From Globodera rostochiensis (Eukaryota; Nematoda; Chromadorea; Rhabditida; Heteroderidae), in NCBI GenBank assembly GCA_018350325.1, contig JAEVLN010000007.1, positions 3,453,804 through 3,517,803 on the forward strand: DNA of 64,000 nucleotides, in the 5' to 3' direction. Both the position numbers and the translations under genes were made by a program. The notes beneath the pieces were generated by a model, which worked only from the letters and a program-made list of their open reading frames with translations, did no database searches and was not told where the DNA came from. Shown one piece after another: positions 36,034 through 47,842 of the stretch (position 1 is the stretch's first letter; every line of letters starts with the position of its first letter).

Positions 36034-37513
36034 ATGTTTGACAACTCTTCATTTGGCACGGAATTTGTGGATTTGCTAAACACCGGGCTGCCCAACGCCG
36101 TCTTCAAGCAGTTCACCTTTGTCTGCTTGGTCATCTCCGGCACTCTGAATATGCGTCTGCTGTTGCTCGCCCGTTTCCGTCCCGCCGTTCTTCACGTGCC
36201 GGAACTGGCGCGCGCACTTGCTGTCTATTTATGCTTTCATTGTGCCGGTGCCATTCTATCCTTGCCGTACAATGCCTATGTGCTCATCAAATTCTATTAT
36301 GGCACAAAATCTTGGGTAATTTGATAAAACTGAAAAAAATTTTCGTCACGAAATTCTCGAGTTTTCTAATTCAGCACACACCCAGTACAATCTACACCAT
36401 TTTCTGGCTGGGCATATGGCAAAACACTTACACGGTAATTTCACCGCTGGCCGTCCTGTTCTTGACCATGGAACGATGTTTCGTCATCAAATTGGCCACA
36501 AATCCGGCAAAACGGGAACGCATTGAGCGATGGATGTGCCGTGCCAGCATTGCCACTCTGTTAGCCGCCTTTTCAGCCAGTACAGCCATTTACATGGCCG
36601 AACTGCCGTTGGGCATCGACAGTTGTACGTTTTTTTTAAAAAGTACCTAAACAGCTCCGTACTAATTAATAATTACTATTAATTACGGTATAATTTAAAA
36701 AATGTATAAACGTTGGGCTGCCCTCCGACATGACGTCCCCCGAAACTCCCGATCCCGGCGCCCCAGACTCCGACATTTTAGGCCTCACTTCCGACACTCC
36801 GCCTCCGAAGGGTCGGGGGCCAACCCTAATGCAATTATGTTTTTAAGAGTTAATTATGTTGATCATGTTTGCGTTGTTTTATTGTGATCAAAATTATCTG
36901 ATAAATTGATTGTGTTCTGTATTTTTTAGTAAAATTGATCAATTGCGAGTCGGTGTCCTGTTTGATGCTGAAATGGCAAAATTTGTTGCAAATGTTCTTC
37001 AAATGTTCCGTCAGTTTTTTGAACATTTTCTGGTGCCTTTATTTGCTCTATTCACTGCGGACACTCAGCGCCATGAAAATAATTGTTGGCAATAAAATGT
37101 TCTCAAAAAAATCTAAGCAGTTTTCTCCAAAAACGCAGAAAAATTATATCGTCATCGTTACAATATGCTTTGAACTGTGCTTGAACTTTTTGCCTGCACT
37201 TGTCAGCATTTGCTTCAAGTATGTGAGTATTTTTATTATGTAAATTTTAAAATTTTGGCTAATTGCAATTTTACAGATCGACTAAATTCCAATTTGATAC
37301 TAGACTCTCGAGAATTAAACCCAATTTTCATGTTGATAAATATTGACGGTCTCGACACTGTCCAATAAATAATGATAAAATATACTTAAGTTTGGAAAGG
37401 GCCTTCTTTCAAACGTGGCATCGACCTGCTCGGTACTGGACGCCTGCTGTTGTGCCATTTATTACACACTGGTTTTTGTGCCGCCTAGAATTTCCTGTTT
37501 TCATGGGAATTAG
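36034..37513 (+). CDS. 7TM chemoreceptor-like protein, copy 2, C-tail truncated
   Basis: Five exons, about 297 aa: 36034-36315, 36375-36624, 36930-37084, 37139-37222, 37391-37513. TM1-TM7 are all present (FVCLVISGTLNMRLLLLARF; LTMERCFVIK; CSVSFLNIFWCLYLLYSLR; IVTICFELCLNFLPALVSIC; CCCAIYYTLVFVPPR). After VPPR the conserved tail seen in the other copies (CLKRANASVSSTNE) is replaced by ISCFHGN and a stop. That TAG (37511-37513) is the first triplet of TAGAGACTGGACCGG, the left end of a hAT-like element. The receptor core may still fold, but the cytoplasmic tail is lost. Confidence 0.7.
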
Positions 37514-37800
37514 AGACTGGACCGGTATCGGGATTTTCTTGTGATCCCGCGGGATTGGCCGTTGATCCAAATTGACACTATTTTTCAAAAAATGTTCACC
37601 ACAATGTTGTTATAATACGAACCTATTTGCAAGATATATACCATTTATGTACTTAAAACAAAAAAGTTAATTACCTAAAACTTCAAAAGGTAGGTTGGGC
37701 TCTGCATCTACCAATAACTCAAGGTTGACCCAAAGTACAGTACTTAGAATTATCCGAAAACCCGAGGGATTCCGAAAAAAATCATCGGGATTAATTGGGA
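37511..37800. mobile_element. hAT-like element, left end only
   Basis: Left end TAGAGACTGGACCGG matches the TAGAGA-C-GG family at 9686, 16878 and 22609. The interior shows GGGATT/ATCCCG words. No matching right end or target duplication was found, so the 3' limit is approximate. Confidence 0.45.
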
Positions 37801-37904
37801 TTGGGATTTAGCTTCGCGCTCAACTAGTGCACAGACGTGTGTGTCGTGTGCAAAGATTCTGAAATCGTCCCCTTTTTTCCGGAACGTCAAACAGCAAATT
37901 CGCT

Positions 37905-40475
37905 TGCATTCTGTTTTTCCAAACACAAAATTTTGGAGCATTCTGGATTTCCAGAACATCAAATAACAAATTCTGGTTCATACTGTCTTTCCGGAAAGCC
38001 AAATCCTAATGCATTCTGGATTTCCAGAACATCAAATAACAAATTCTAGTTCATACCACTTTTCCGAAAAACCTAATTCTGGTTCAGATGGCTTTCCGGA
38101 GCAGCAAATTCTTGTGCATTCTGGATTTCCAGAACATCAAATAACAAATTCTGGTTTATACTGTCTTTCCGGAAAGCCAAATTCTGGTGATTGCTTTCCG
38201 GAACAGCAAATTCAGGTGCATTCTGGATTTCCAGAACATTAAATAGAAATGATGGTTCATACTGACTTTCCGGATAACCTAATTCTGTCCATACTGTCTT
38301 TCCGGAACAGCAAATTCTGGTGCATTCTGGATTTCCAGAACATCAAATAACAAATTCTGGTTCATACTGTCTTTCCGGAAAGCCAAATTCTGGTGAATGC
38401 TTTCCGGAACAGCAAATTCAGGTGCATTCTGGATTTCCAGAACATTAAATAGAAAATGATGGTTCAACCGGATAACCTAATTCTGTCCATACTGTCTTTC
38501 CGGAATAGCAAATTCTGGTGATTGCTTTCCGGAACAGCAAATTCAGGTGCATTCTGGATTTCCAGAACATTAAATATCAAATGATGGTTCATACCGCTTT
38601 TCCGGATAACCTAATTCTGTCCATACTGTCTTTCCGGAAAGCCAAATTCTGGTGATTGCTTTCCGGAACAGCAAATTCAGGTACATTCTGGATTTCCAGA
38701 ACATTAAATAGCAATTGATGGTTCATACTGACTTTCCGGTTAACCTAATTCTGTCCATACTGTCTTTCCGGAACAGCAAATTCAGGTGCATTCTGGATTT
38801 CCAGAACATTAAATGATGGTTCAACCGGATAACCTAATTCTGTCCATACTGTCTTTCCGGAATAGCAAATTCTGGTGATTGCTTTCCGGAACAGCAAATT
38901 CAGGTGCATTCTGGATTTCCAGAACATTAAATATCAAATGATGGTTCATACCGCTTTTCCGGATAACCTAATTCTGTCCATACTGTCTTTCCGGAAAGCC
39001 AAATTCTGGTGATTGCTTTCCGGAACAGCAAATTCTGGTGCATTCTGGATTTCCAGAACATTAAATATCAAATGATGGTTCAACCGGATAACCTAATTCT
39101 GTCCATACTGTCTTTCCGGAATAGCAATTTCTGGTGCATTCTGGATTTCCAGAACATTAAATGTCAAATGATGGTTCAACCGGATAACCTATTTCTGGTC
39201 CATACTGTCTTTCCGGAAAGCCAAATTCTGGTGATTGCTTTCCGGAACAGCAAATTCATGTGCATTCTGGATTTCCAGAACATTAAATATCAAATGATGG
39301 TTCATACTGACTTTGCGGATAACCTAATTCTGTCCATACTGTCTTTCCGGAAAGCCAAATTCTGGTGATTGCTTTCCGGAACAGCAAATTCAGGTGCATT
39401 CTGGATTTCCAGAACATTAAATATCAAATGATGGTTCATACTGACTTTGCGGATAACCTAATTCTGTCCATACTGTCTTTCCGGAAAGCCAAATTCTGGT
39501 GATTGCTTTCCGGAACAGCAAATTCAGGTGCATTCTGGATTTCCAGAACATTAAATAGCAATTGATGGTTCATACTGACTTTCCGGTTAACCTAATTCTG
39601 TCCATACTGTCTTTCCGGAACAGCAAATTCAGGTGCATTCTGGATTTCCAGAACATTAAATAGAAAATGATGGTTCAACCGGATAATCTAATTCTGTCCA
39701 TACTGTCTTTCCGGAATAGCAAATTCTGGTGATTGCTTTCCGGAACAGCAAATTCAGGTGCATTCTGGATTTCCAGAACATTAAATATCAAATGATGGTT
39801 CATACCGCTTTTCCGGATAACCTAATTCTGTCCATACTGTCTTTCCGGAAAGCCAAATTCTGGTGATTGCTTTCCGGAACAGCAAATTCTGGTGCATTCT
39901 GGATTTCCAGAACATTAAATATCAAATGATGGTTCAACCGGATAACCTAATTCTGTCCATACTGTCTTTCCGGAATAGCAATTTCTGGTGCATTCTGGAT
40001 TTCCAGAACATTAAATGTCAAATGATGGTTCAACCGGATAACCTATTTCTGGTCCATACTGTCTTTCCGGAAAGCCAAATTCTGGTGATTGCTTTCCGGA
40101 ACAGCAAATTCATGTGCATTCTGGATTTCCAGAACATTAAATATCAAATGATGGTTCATACTGACTTTGCGGATAACCTAATTCTGTCCATACTGTCTTT
40201 CCGGAACAGCAAATTCAGGTGCATTCTGGATTTCCAGAACATTAAATAGCAATTGATGGTTCATACTGACTTTCCGGTTAACCTTATTCTGGTCCATACT
40301 GTCTTTCCGGAACAGCAAATTCTGGTGCATTCTGGGTTCCAGAACATTAAATAGCAAATGATGGTTCATACTGACTTTCCGGATACTAATTTTGGTCCAT
40401 ACTGTCTTCCCGGAACAGCAAATTCTTGTGCATTCTGGATTTACAGAACATTAAATAGCAAATGATGGTTCATTG
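37905..40475. repeat. satellite with higher-order structure
   Basis: Arrays of the words TTCTGGATTTCCAGAACATT, CATACTGTCTTTCCGGAA, AGCAAATTCAGGTGCA and AAATGATGGTTCA in varying order, with monomers of about 60-150 bp. A block beginning at about 39009 recurs at 39863 (period 854 bp) with near identity, giving a higher-order repeat. TTTCCGGAA and TCTGGATTTCCAGA are palindromic. Open frames on both strands follow the repeat and are not genes. Confidence 0.9.
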
Positions 40476-40541
40476 GCTGCTCGAGATTCTCGGTCTCGGT
40501 TCTCGATTCGAGAAATTTCTCGGTTTTTTGGGTCTCGGTCT

Positions 40542-40652
40542 GGCATCGGTCTTTTGGCTGCATTGATAATCGGAATTGCTTACCATTTCCAAGCACTTTT
40601 TTTCGCGACTTTACGGGCATGGCTTTTGAAGCAAATTTGTACAACAAAATAA
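40542..40652 (+). pseudogene. inverted fragment of K2P channel last exon
   Basis: Encodes GIGLLAALIIGIAYHFQALF, then FATLRAWLLKQICTTK and TAA. This is 37 codons matching the C-terminus of the potassium channel at 50682-53688 (there GIGLLAALMIGIAYHFQSLF), but on the opposite strand and without the rest of the gene. The upstream sequence is a TCTCGG word repeat. Confidence 0.8.
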
Positions 40653-41528
40653 CAAACAATGGCACATAAATATCAAAAATTGTCATTATTTAAGATTTAA
40701 AAAAATTTGAAATTTGATCAATTCAATATGTTGGCTTAACGGTTATGAGAAACATTTTTTTGTCCATTAAATCGTTGCTTTTCCCAAATGTCTCAATTTT
40801 CAAACATTAATTAAGCAAGGTGTTCTCACGCCATATTACCCTAAACCAACCAGTACATTCCAGCTGTCCTGTGATGTCAAGCGCAGGTAGGGATGCCGTC
40901 GCGTTCTGCCGTACTTTTTTTGGGTGAGAATTGCGCTACAATTTTTTAAGCATTTTGACTTTTTAGCATTGATTATTAGTCCCATTTGTTTTTTTTTTTG
41001 CATTGGCACTTTTTGTCACATTTCCTTTTGCCATTTTCCCTCTGGTCCTGTCTTTTTTTTCAAAATTTTCACACACGTTTCAATTAATCATATAACTGAT
41101 TAAATTTCAAGAAAACATTTCCTTCGCCAAACAAAAGTACTACTTCATTCACTTTGACTGGTCTTTAAGCCCAAAACTTCTTCCAAAACATGAGAAAAAT
41201 TTGACCAGACTTAAAATTCAAGCCGAGACCAAAATTTTCGAGTCCCTACTTATGTGGCCGTTCTCTATTAATTGTGACTAATTTAAAAATATTTTTTTGT
41301 TTTTTCTTGGGGTTTTAATTAGTTAAATGATAGCTTTACGACCAAAATGCTTTTTAAACTTCAAATTCATTTCTGGACATTTCCGAATTACCCAACAGAA
41401 AATGTTTCATTTTCGAATTAAACTTGCTCAATAGATAAAAATGTTGTTGATATGGGCGCCTAACTGGTCATTTTATAACGGGCGCATAAAAATAGCCTAA
41501 CATGTTTAAATTCAACGATTTTGGCTAA
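40653..41528. other. 5' flank of receptor copy 3
   Basis: Contains a duplicate of 35005-35290 (at 40737-41050) and otherwise AT-rich sequence. No gene seen. Confidence 0.4.
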
Positions 41529-42935
41529 ATGTTTGACAACGCTTCATCCTACATGGGTTTTGTGGATTTGCTGAACACCGGGCTGACCAACGCCGTCTTC
41601 AAGCAGTTCACCTTTGTCTGTTTGGTTATCACCTGCACATTAATGGTCCGTCTGCTGTTGCTCGCCCGTTTCCGTCCCGCGGTTCTCCACGTGCCGGAAC
41701 TGTCGCGCGCACTTGTTGTCTATTTATGCTTTCATTGTGCCGGTGCCATTCTATCCTTGCCGTACAATGCCTATGTGCTCATCAAATTCTTTTATGGCAC
41801 AAAATCTTGGGTAAAATTTGATAAAACTGAAAAAATTTTCGTCACGAGATTCTCGAGTTTTCCGGTTCAGCACACACCCAGTACGATCTACACCATTTTC
41901 TGGCTGGGCATATGGCAGAACACGTACACGGCAATATCACCGCTGGCCGTCCTGTTCTTGACCATGGAACGATGTTTCATCATCAAAATGGCCACAAATC
42001 CGGCAAAAGGGGAACGCTTTGGGCGATGGATGTGCCGTGCCAGCATTGCCACTCTGTTAGCCGCCTTTTCAGCCAGTACAGCCATTTACATGGCCGAACT
42101 GCCGTTGGGCATCGACAGTTGTACGTTCTTTTTAAAAGTACATAAACAGCACGGTACTAATTAATAATTAATATTAATTACGGTATAATTTAAAGTTTAA
42201 AAGGAATTTTTGGCGCCAATCAAACTGTTTAGTGAACTGCGAGTCGGTGTCCTGTGTAATGCTGAAATGGGGCAATTTGCCGCAAATGTTCTTCAAAGGT
42301 TCCGTCAGTTTTTTGAACATTTTTTGCTGCTTTTATTTCCTCTACACACTGCGGACAATCAGCGCCATGAAGAAATTGGTTGGTAAAACTTGCTCAATTG
42401 GCTTAGTGTTTATTTTCAAGCTTTGAGTATGGCCTGATCATTACTGATCAGGTTAGTCGTAAAAATCTCTCTTCATTTTTTAAAATTAAGAAAAACCATC
42501 TCGTCATTGTTACATTATGCTTTGCATTTTGCTTTGATTTTGTGCCCGCAATTGTCAGCATCGGCTTCTGCATTGTAATTAACATTTTAAAACGATTTTT
42601 AAATTTAAAGGGCCATCGATTTTTCTGTAACATTTTTGGCAAATCAAAATTTTCTCGCATTTTCGGTTAGCGTCAAAAGCGTCAAGACTAATTGTGATGA
42701 ATTTGAAATGCTTAAGTTCGGTTTGGGACTCATTTCAAACGTGGCATCGACCTGCACGGCACTGGACGTCTGCTGTTGTGCCATTTTCTATTCACTAGTT
42801 TTTGTGCCGCCCAGATGCTTGAAGCGTGCCAATGCCAGCGTCAGCAGCACAAATGAGGCCAAACCGTCACCATTATCGCTACAACCACCACGACAACAAC
42901 AACGAATGCGATCATTTAGCTTAAAGCCAATGTAG
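41529..42935 (+). CDS. 7TM chemoreceptor-like protein, copy 3
   Basis: Five exons: 41529-41810, 41871-42120, 42233-42378, 42491-42574, 42687-42935 (336 aa; 326 if exon 5 starts at 42717). Features by exon: TM1-2 (FVCLVITCTLMVRLLLLARF); TM3-4 with LTMERCFIIKMATNPAK; TM5 with NCESVSC and GSVSFLNIFCCFYFLYTLR; TM6 (IVTLCFAFCFDFVPAIVSIG); TM7 (CCCAIFYSLVFVPPR) with tail CLKRANASVSSTNE. Intron 1 is 60 bp and has no stop, so an unspliced reading runs on; conserved splice signals in all copies argue that it is removed. The acidic-Arg pair at the end of TM3 fits a G-protein-coupled receptor. Confidence 0.78.
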
Positions 42936-44391
42936 CCAAACATTGCTCTGAAGGCAGAGACGTACCAGAAAAAATCTTCGGGGGTGGGGGGAACGCAAAT
43001 TTTCTATTTGTATTGAATTTTGTTAAGCAATTTGTGGCATTTGTAGGGCATTTTAGCCTCCTTGGATTGAATTTAGTATTATTTGAAAATATTCAAATAA
43101 TACGCGGAGTTAGTATTATTTCAAATTCACAAATTCACAAATTAAATTATTTTAATTCGTATTTTACTAGTAAAATTTTAAATCTTCTTTTTTACAAGAA
43201 AAAAATAGAGATTATTCGAATAATCCCAATATTCATATAATAAGCTGACATATAGAATTTTTCAATTTTCATGCGTTTATTTTTAACTGCAGCCCAAAAA
43301 ATTAGTGCTTTTCAGATTAAATTTGGAGATATTTGTTGATTCATCATTATATTTACCAAAAGGAGAGAGCTCCCGAGGAGTTGTAATTTTGAATTATGAC
43401 AATTTTTGACATAATATTAATGTTTGAATATTTTATGAAGTTGCTTCAAAAGCCATGCCCGTAAGGTGATGAAAATTAGCCCGTTTATTGAATTTTGTGA
43501 ACTAATTTATGTTAATAAAAGAGGGGGGGGGGGGGAATTCTCGCGCCACCTTTTCCCCCATGGTTACGCCCCTGATTTAATATATTCCAATTGGCAATGC
43601 AATTTGCTTCAGTTTTCCGTTTAAATAATTAGGAATAACAAATTGGCTAATTAAGGCCAACAAATTGGTGAGAGAATGGGTGGGGGGCTTGAATTGTCGT
43701 CAACTTTAAAATTTTTTTTTTCCAAAACATTATGACATTTCAATCCAAGCGCGGCAAATTTTAGACAAAAAACCTTGAACCGCGGCATTTTTGCCTATCA
43801 AAAATAAAATTTTAGAAGCAATTGTTTGATTTTTTTTTGAATAGTTTTAAGACTTTTTTTTATTCCCGAATTCTGTTTTCTGATTTCTGTTTATTTTTTT
43901 GCGACCAGAATATTTCTTTCAAAAAATAGCATGTTAAATGCTTAATTCAATTTAAAAGAAATGTTTGACAATTCTTCACCCGACATCGAATTTGTCTATT
44001 TTTTGAACAACGGGTTGACCAACGCTGCCTTCAAGCAGTTCACCTTTGTCTGTCTGTTCATCTCCGGCACTTTGACGATGCGTCTGCTGTTGCTCGCCCG
44101 TTTCCGTCCTGCGGCTCTTCACGTGCCAGAACTGTCGCGCGCACTTATTGTCTATTTATGCTTTCATTGTGCCGGTGCCATTCTATCCTTGCCGTACAAT
44201 GCCTATGTGCTCATCAAATTCTATTATGGCACAAAATCTTGGGTAAAATTTAATTAACACTGAAAAACATTTTTGTCATGAGAGCCTCGAGTTTTCCGGT
44301 TCAGCACACACCCCGAACGGTCTACACAATTTTCTGGCTGGGCCAATGGCAGAACACGTACACGGCAATATCACCGCTGGCCGTCCTGTTC
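42360..44391. repeat. segmental duplication, member A
   Basis: About 2.03 kb repeated at 47267-49298 with a constant offset of 4907 bp and no differences noticed in the stretches compared. It covers the 3' half of receptor copy 3, the spacer and the 5' half of copy 4. Confidence 0.85.
43397..43476 (-). pseudogene. fragment of K2P channel 3' end
   Basis: Minus strand reads FITLRAWLLKQ followed by LHKI and sequence like the 3' untranslated region of the channel at 50682 (CAAAAATTGTCATAATTC-type). It is a remnant carried in the receptor spacer and repeated with the segmental duplication at 48304-48383. Confidence 0.7.
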
Positions 44392-45371
44392 TTGACCATG
44401 GAACGATGTTTCATAATCAAATTGGCCACAAATCCGGCAAAAGGGGAACGCTTTGGGCGATGGATGTGCCGTGCCAGCATTGCCACTTTGTTAGCCGCCT
44501 TTTCAGCCAGTACAGCCATTTACATGGCCGAACTGCCGTTGGGCATCGACAGTTGTACGTTCTTTTTAAAAGTACATAAACAGCACGGTACTAATTAATA
44601 ATTACTATTAATTACGGTATAATTTAAGTTTAAAAGGAATTTTTGGCGCCAATCAAACTGTTTAGTGAACTGCGAGTCGGTGTCCTGTGTAATGCTGAAA
44701 TGGGGCAATTTGCCGCAAATGTTCTTCAAAGGTTCCGTCAGTTTTTTGAACATTTTCTTCAGCTTTTATTTTCTCTACACACTGCGGACATTCAGCGCCA
44801 TGAAGAAATTGGTTGGTAAAACTTGCTCAATTTGGCATAGGTTTGATCTAAACTACTGATCAGGTTTGACGTAAAAATCTCTCTTCATTTTTTAATTAAG
44901 AAAAACCATCTCGTCATTGTCACATTATGCTTTGCATTTTGCTTTGATTTTGTGCCCGCAATTGTCAGCATCGGCTTCTGCATTGTAATTTCATTTTAAT
45001 ATATTTTTTACACCGAATTTTCCTAACGAGCGATTTTCTGTAACATTTTTGGCAAATCAAAATTGTTTTTCGAGTTTTCGGTTAGCGTTAAAAGCGTCAA
45101 GACTAATTGTGATGAATTTGAAATGCTTAAGTTCGGTTTGGGACTCATTTCAAACGTGGCATCGACCTGCACGGCACTGGACGTCTGCTGTTGTGCCATT
45201 TTCTATTCACTAGTTTTTGTGCCGCCCAGATGCTTGAAGCGTGCCAATGCCAGCGTCAGCAGCACAAATGAGGCCAAACCGTTGCCATTATCGCTGCCCC
45301 ATCAACAATCAACAAATCGATCATTTAGCCTAAAGCCAATGCAGCCAAACATTGTCTTGCCAAGGGATTGA
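43961..45371 (+). CDS. 7TM chemoreceptor-like protein, copy 4
   Basis: Five exons: 43961-44242, 44305-44554, 44666-44811, 44901-44984, 45102-45371 (343 aa). Same domain order as copy 3. Exon 1 differs most at its N-terminus (MFDNSSPDIEFVYFLNNGLT). TM3 end LTMERCFIIKLATNPAKGER. TM7 and tail VPPRCLKRANASVSSTNE, ending MQPNIVLPRD. Intron 1 contains in-frame stops, so splicing is required. Its 5' 430 coding bases are identical to copy 6. Confidence 0.78.
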
Positions 45372-45683
45372 CTGACTCCCAGACTGTAACAGAAGCAAGT
45401 TTTGGACTAATTTTCTCGACAAACATTGCTAAAATCATCAAAAAATTTTCTCGGCGGCTCCTATCGGCACCGCCGACCCCACCTCCCTCATAATCTTAAT
45501 GCCAAAAAGTCTCTGAACTAAAACGTGAAAAATCCCATATAAAAAATCGGCGGCGCTTATTAGGCTTTTCTGAATTTTCTTGAAATTTATTAGCTACGAA
45601 ACTTGGCGCCAAAATTAAAATTTATCGTTCCCGAGCGGGAATCTTAAATAAAAATTCCGAAAATAAATTGTTGTAAAAATTTA

Positions 45684-45788
45684 CCGTATTTCCTCTATTA
45701 GTAGCCCCGGGGCTTCTATTTTTCAACCCCCCCCCCCCCCCCACAATTAGAGGGTGGGGGGGGGTGGGCTATAATAGAGGAAATACAG
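45684..45788. mobile_element. TA-flanked MITE, Tc1/mariner type
   Basis: Inverted ends CCGTATTTCCTCTATTA and TAATAGAGGAAATACAG, flanked by TA on both sides (45682-45683, 45789-45790). The 105-bp interior is C and G tracts. No coding capacity. The TA duplication points to Tc1/mariner mobilisation. Confidence 0.8.
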
Positions 45789-46205
45789 TACGCGTATTTG
45801 CCCGTTTATTGAATTTTGATCTAATTTATGTTAATAAAAAATAGTATGTTTAATGAATTTCTGAGAATGCAACCAACAAATGGTGTCGAATTACTCGAGA
45901 CAAACAAAAAAAAATTTTGTCATTTGGGGGGGGGGGAGAATTCTCGCGCCTCCCATTCCCCCCATGGTTACGCCCCTGATTTAATATATTCCAATTTGCT
46001 TCAGTCTTTCGCCTGAAATAATTAGGGCCAACAAATTGGTGAGAGAGAGAGTGGGGGGGGGGCTTGAATTGTCGTCAACCTTTTCAAAACGTCAATCCAA
46101 GCGCGGCAAATTTAAGACAAAAAACCACGAACCGCGGCATTTTTGCCTATCAAAAATAAAATTTTAGAAGCAACTGAATTTGATTTTTTTTTGAATAGTT
46201 TTCAG

Positions 46206-46316
46206 CAGGAGTGTGCACGGACACTAATTTTAGTATCTGTACCCGTCCGTCCTCAAAATCTCATATCCGTTATCCGTCCGTATCCAGATATATCCGGATA
46301 TCCGTGCACACGCCTG
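46206..46316. mobile_element. hAT-like MITE with TATCCG words
   Basis: Ends CAGGAGTGTGCACGGA and ATCCGTGCACACGCCTG. The perfect 8-bp target duplication is GTTTTCAG (46198-46205 and 46317-46324). The 111-bp interior is repeated TATCCGTCCG words. Confidence 0.88.
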
Positions 46317-46438
46317 GTTTTCAGACGTTTTTTATACCAGAATTCTGTTTTCTGTTTATTTTTTTGCGACCAGAATATTTCTGGTTTAATATTTCAAAAA
46401 AATAAAGTGTTTAATGACTTAATTTTGATCTTGACAAA

Positions 46439-47842
46439 ATGTTTGACAACTTTTTACCCGACATGGAATTTGTGGATTTGCTAAACACTGGACTGACCAA
46501 CGCCGTCTTCAAGCAGTTCACCTTTGTTTGTCTGTTCATCTCCGGCATTTTGACGATGCGTCTGCTGTTGCTCGCCCGTTTCCGTCCCGCGGTTCTCCAC
46601 GTGCCGGAACTGTCGCGCGCACTCGTTGTCTATTTGTGCTTTCATTGTGCTGGTGCCATTCTATCATTGCCGTACAATGCCTATGTGCTCATCAAATTCT
46701 ATTATGGCACAGACGATTGGGTAAACTTTGTTAAAACTGAACTCGTCACGAGACTCTCGAGTTTTCTGATCCGACCAAAAAATGTTCAGTACACACCCCG
46801 GTCGGTCTACACCATTTTCTTGTCGGGCCAATGGTTGATCACGTACACGGCAATTTCACCGCTGGTCATCCTGTTCCTGACCATGGAACGATGTTTCATA
46901 ATCAAATTGGCCACAAATCCGGCAAAACGGGAACGCATTGAGCGATGGATGTGCCGTGCCAGCATTGCCACTCTGTTGGCCGCTTTTTTAGCCAGTACAT
47001 GCATTTACATGGCCGAACTGCCATTGGACATCGACAATTGTACGTTCTTTTTAAAAGTACATAAACAGCACCGTACTATAATTACGGTATGTGATCAAAA
47101 CCATCTGACAATTGATTGTGTCAATTTTAGTAAAATTCATCAATTGCGAGTCGGCGTCCTGTTTGATGGTGAAATGGCGCAATTTGCCGCAAATGTTCTT
47201 CAAAGGTTCCGTCAGTTTTTTGAACATTTTCTGGTGCCTTTATTTGCTCTATTCACTGCGGACACTCAGCGCCATGAAGAAATTGGTTGGTAAAACTTGC
47301 TCAATTGGCTTAGTGTTTATTTTCAAGCTTTGAGTATGGCCTGATCATTACTGATCAGGTTAGTCGTAAAAATCTCTCTTCATTTTTTAAAATTAAGAAA
47401 AACCATCTCGTCATTGTTACATTATGCTTTGCATTTTGCTTTGATTTTGTGCCCGCAATTGTCAGCATCGGCTTCTGCATTGTAATTAACATTTTAAAAC
47501 GATTTTTAAATTTAAAGGGCCATCGATTTTTCTGTAACATTTTTGGCAAATCAAAATTTTCTCGCATTTTCGGTTAGCGTCAAAAGCGTCAAGACTAATT
47601 GTGATGAATTTGAAATGCTTAAGTTCGGTTTGGGACTCATTTCAAACGTGGCATCGACCTGCACGGCACTGGACGTCTGCTGTTGTGCCATTTTCTATTC
47701 ACTAGTTTTTGTGCCGCCCAGATGCTTGAAGCGTGCCAATGCCAGCGTCAGCAGCACAAATGAGGCCAAACCGTCACCATTATCGCTACAACCACCACGA
47801 CAACAACAACGAATGCGATCATTTAGCTTAAAGCCAATGTAG
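46439..47842 (+). CDS. 7TM chemoreceptor-like protein, copy 5
   Basis: Five exons: 46439-46720, 46790-47039, 47131-47285, 47398-47481, 47594-47842 (339 aa; 10 fewer with the later exon 5 start). TM1-2 (FVCLFISGILTMRLLLLARF), TM3 end LTMERCFIIKLATNPAKRER, TM5 NCESASCLMVKW then LNIFWCLYLLYSLR. Exons 4-5 are identical to copy 3 through the segmental duplication. Loop residues after TM2 differ (YYGTDDW instead of YYGTKSW). Confidence 0.78.

Noticed and set aside
36910..37095. Alternative reading of receptor exon 3 (KIDQLRVGVLFD...)
   Set aside because: The other frame gives TM5 and joins in phase with exons 2 and 4 in all copies.
39009..40249. Open frames of 119-128 aa in the satellite
   Set aside because: Both strands are open and follow the repeat unit; there is no conserved domain.
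45700..45780. CRISPR-like or regulatory hairpin
   Set aside because: The inverted ends with TA flanks identify a MITE. No regularly spaced repeat with unique spacers was found anywhere in the window.
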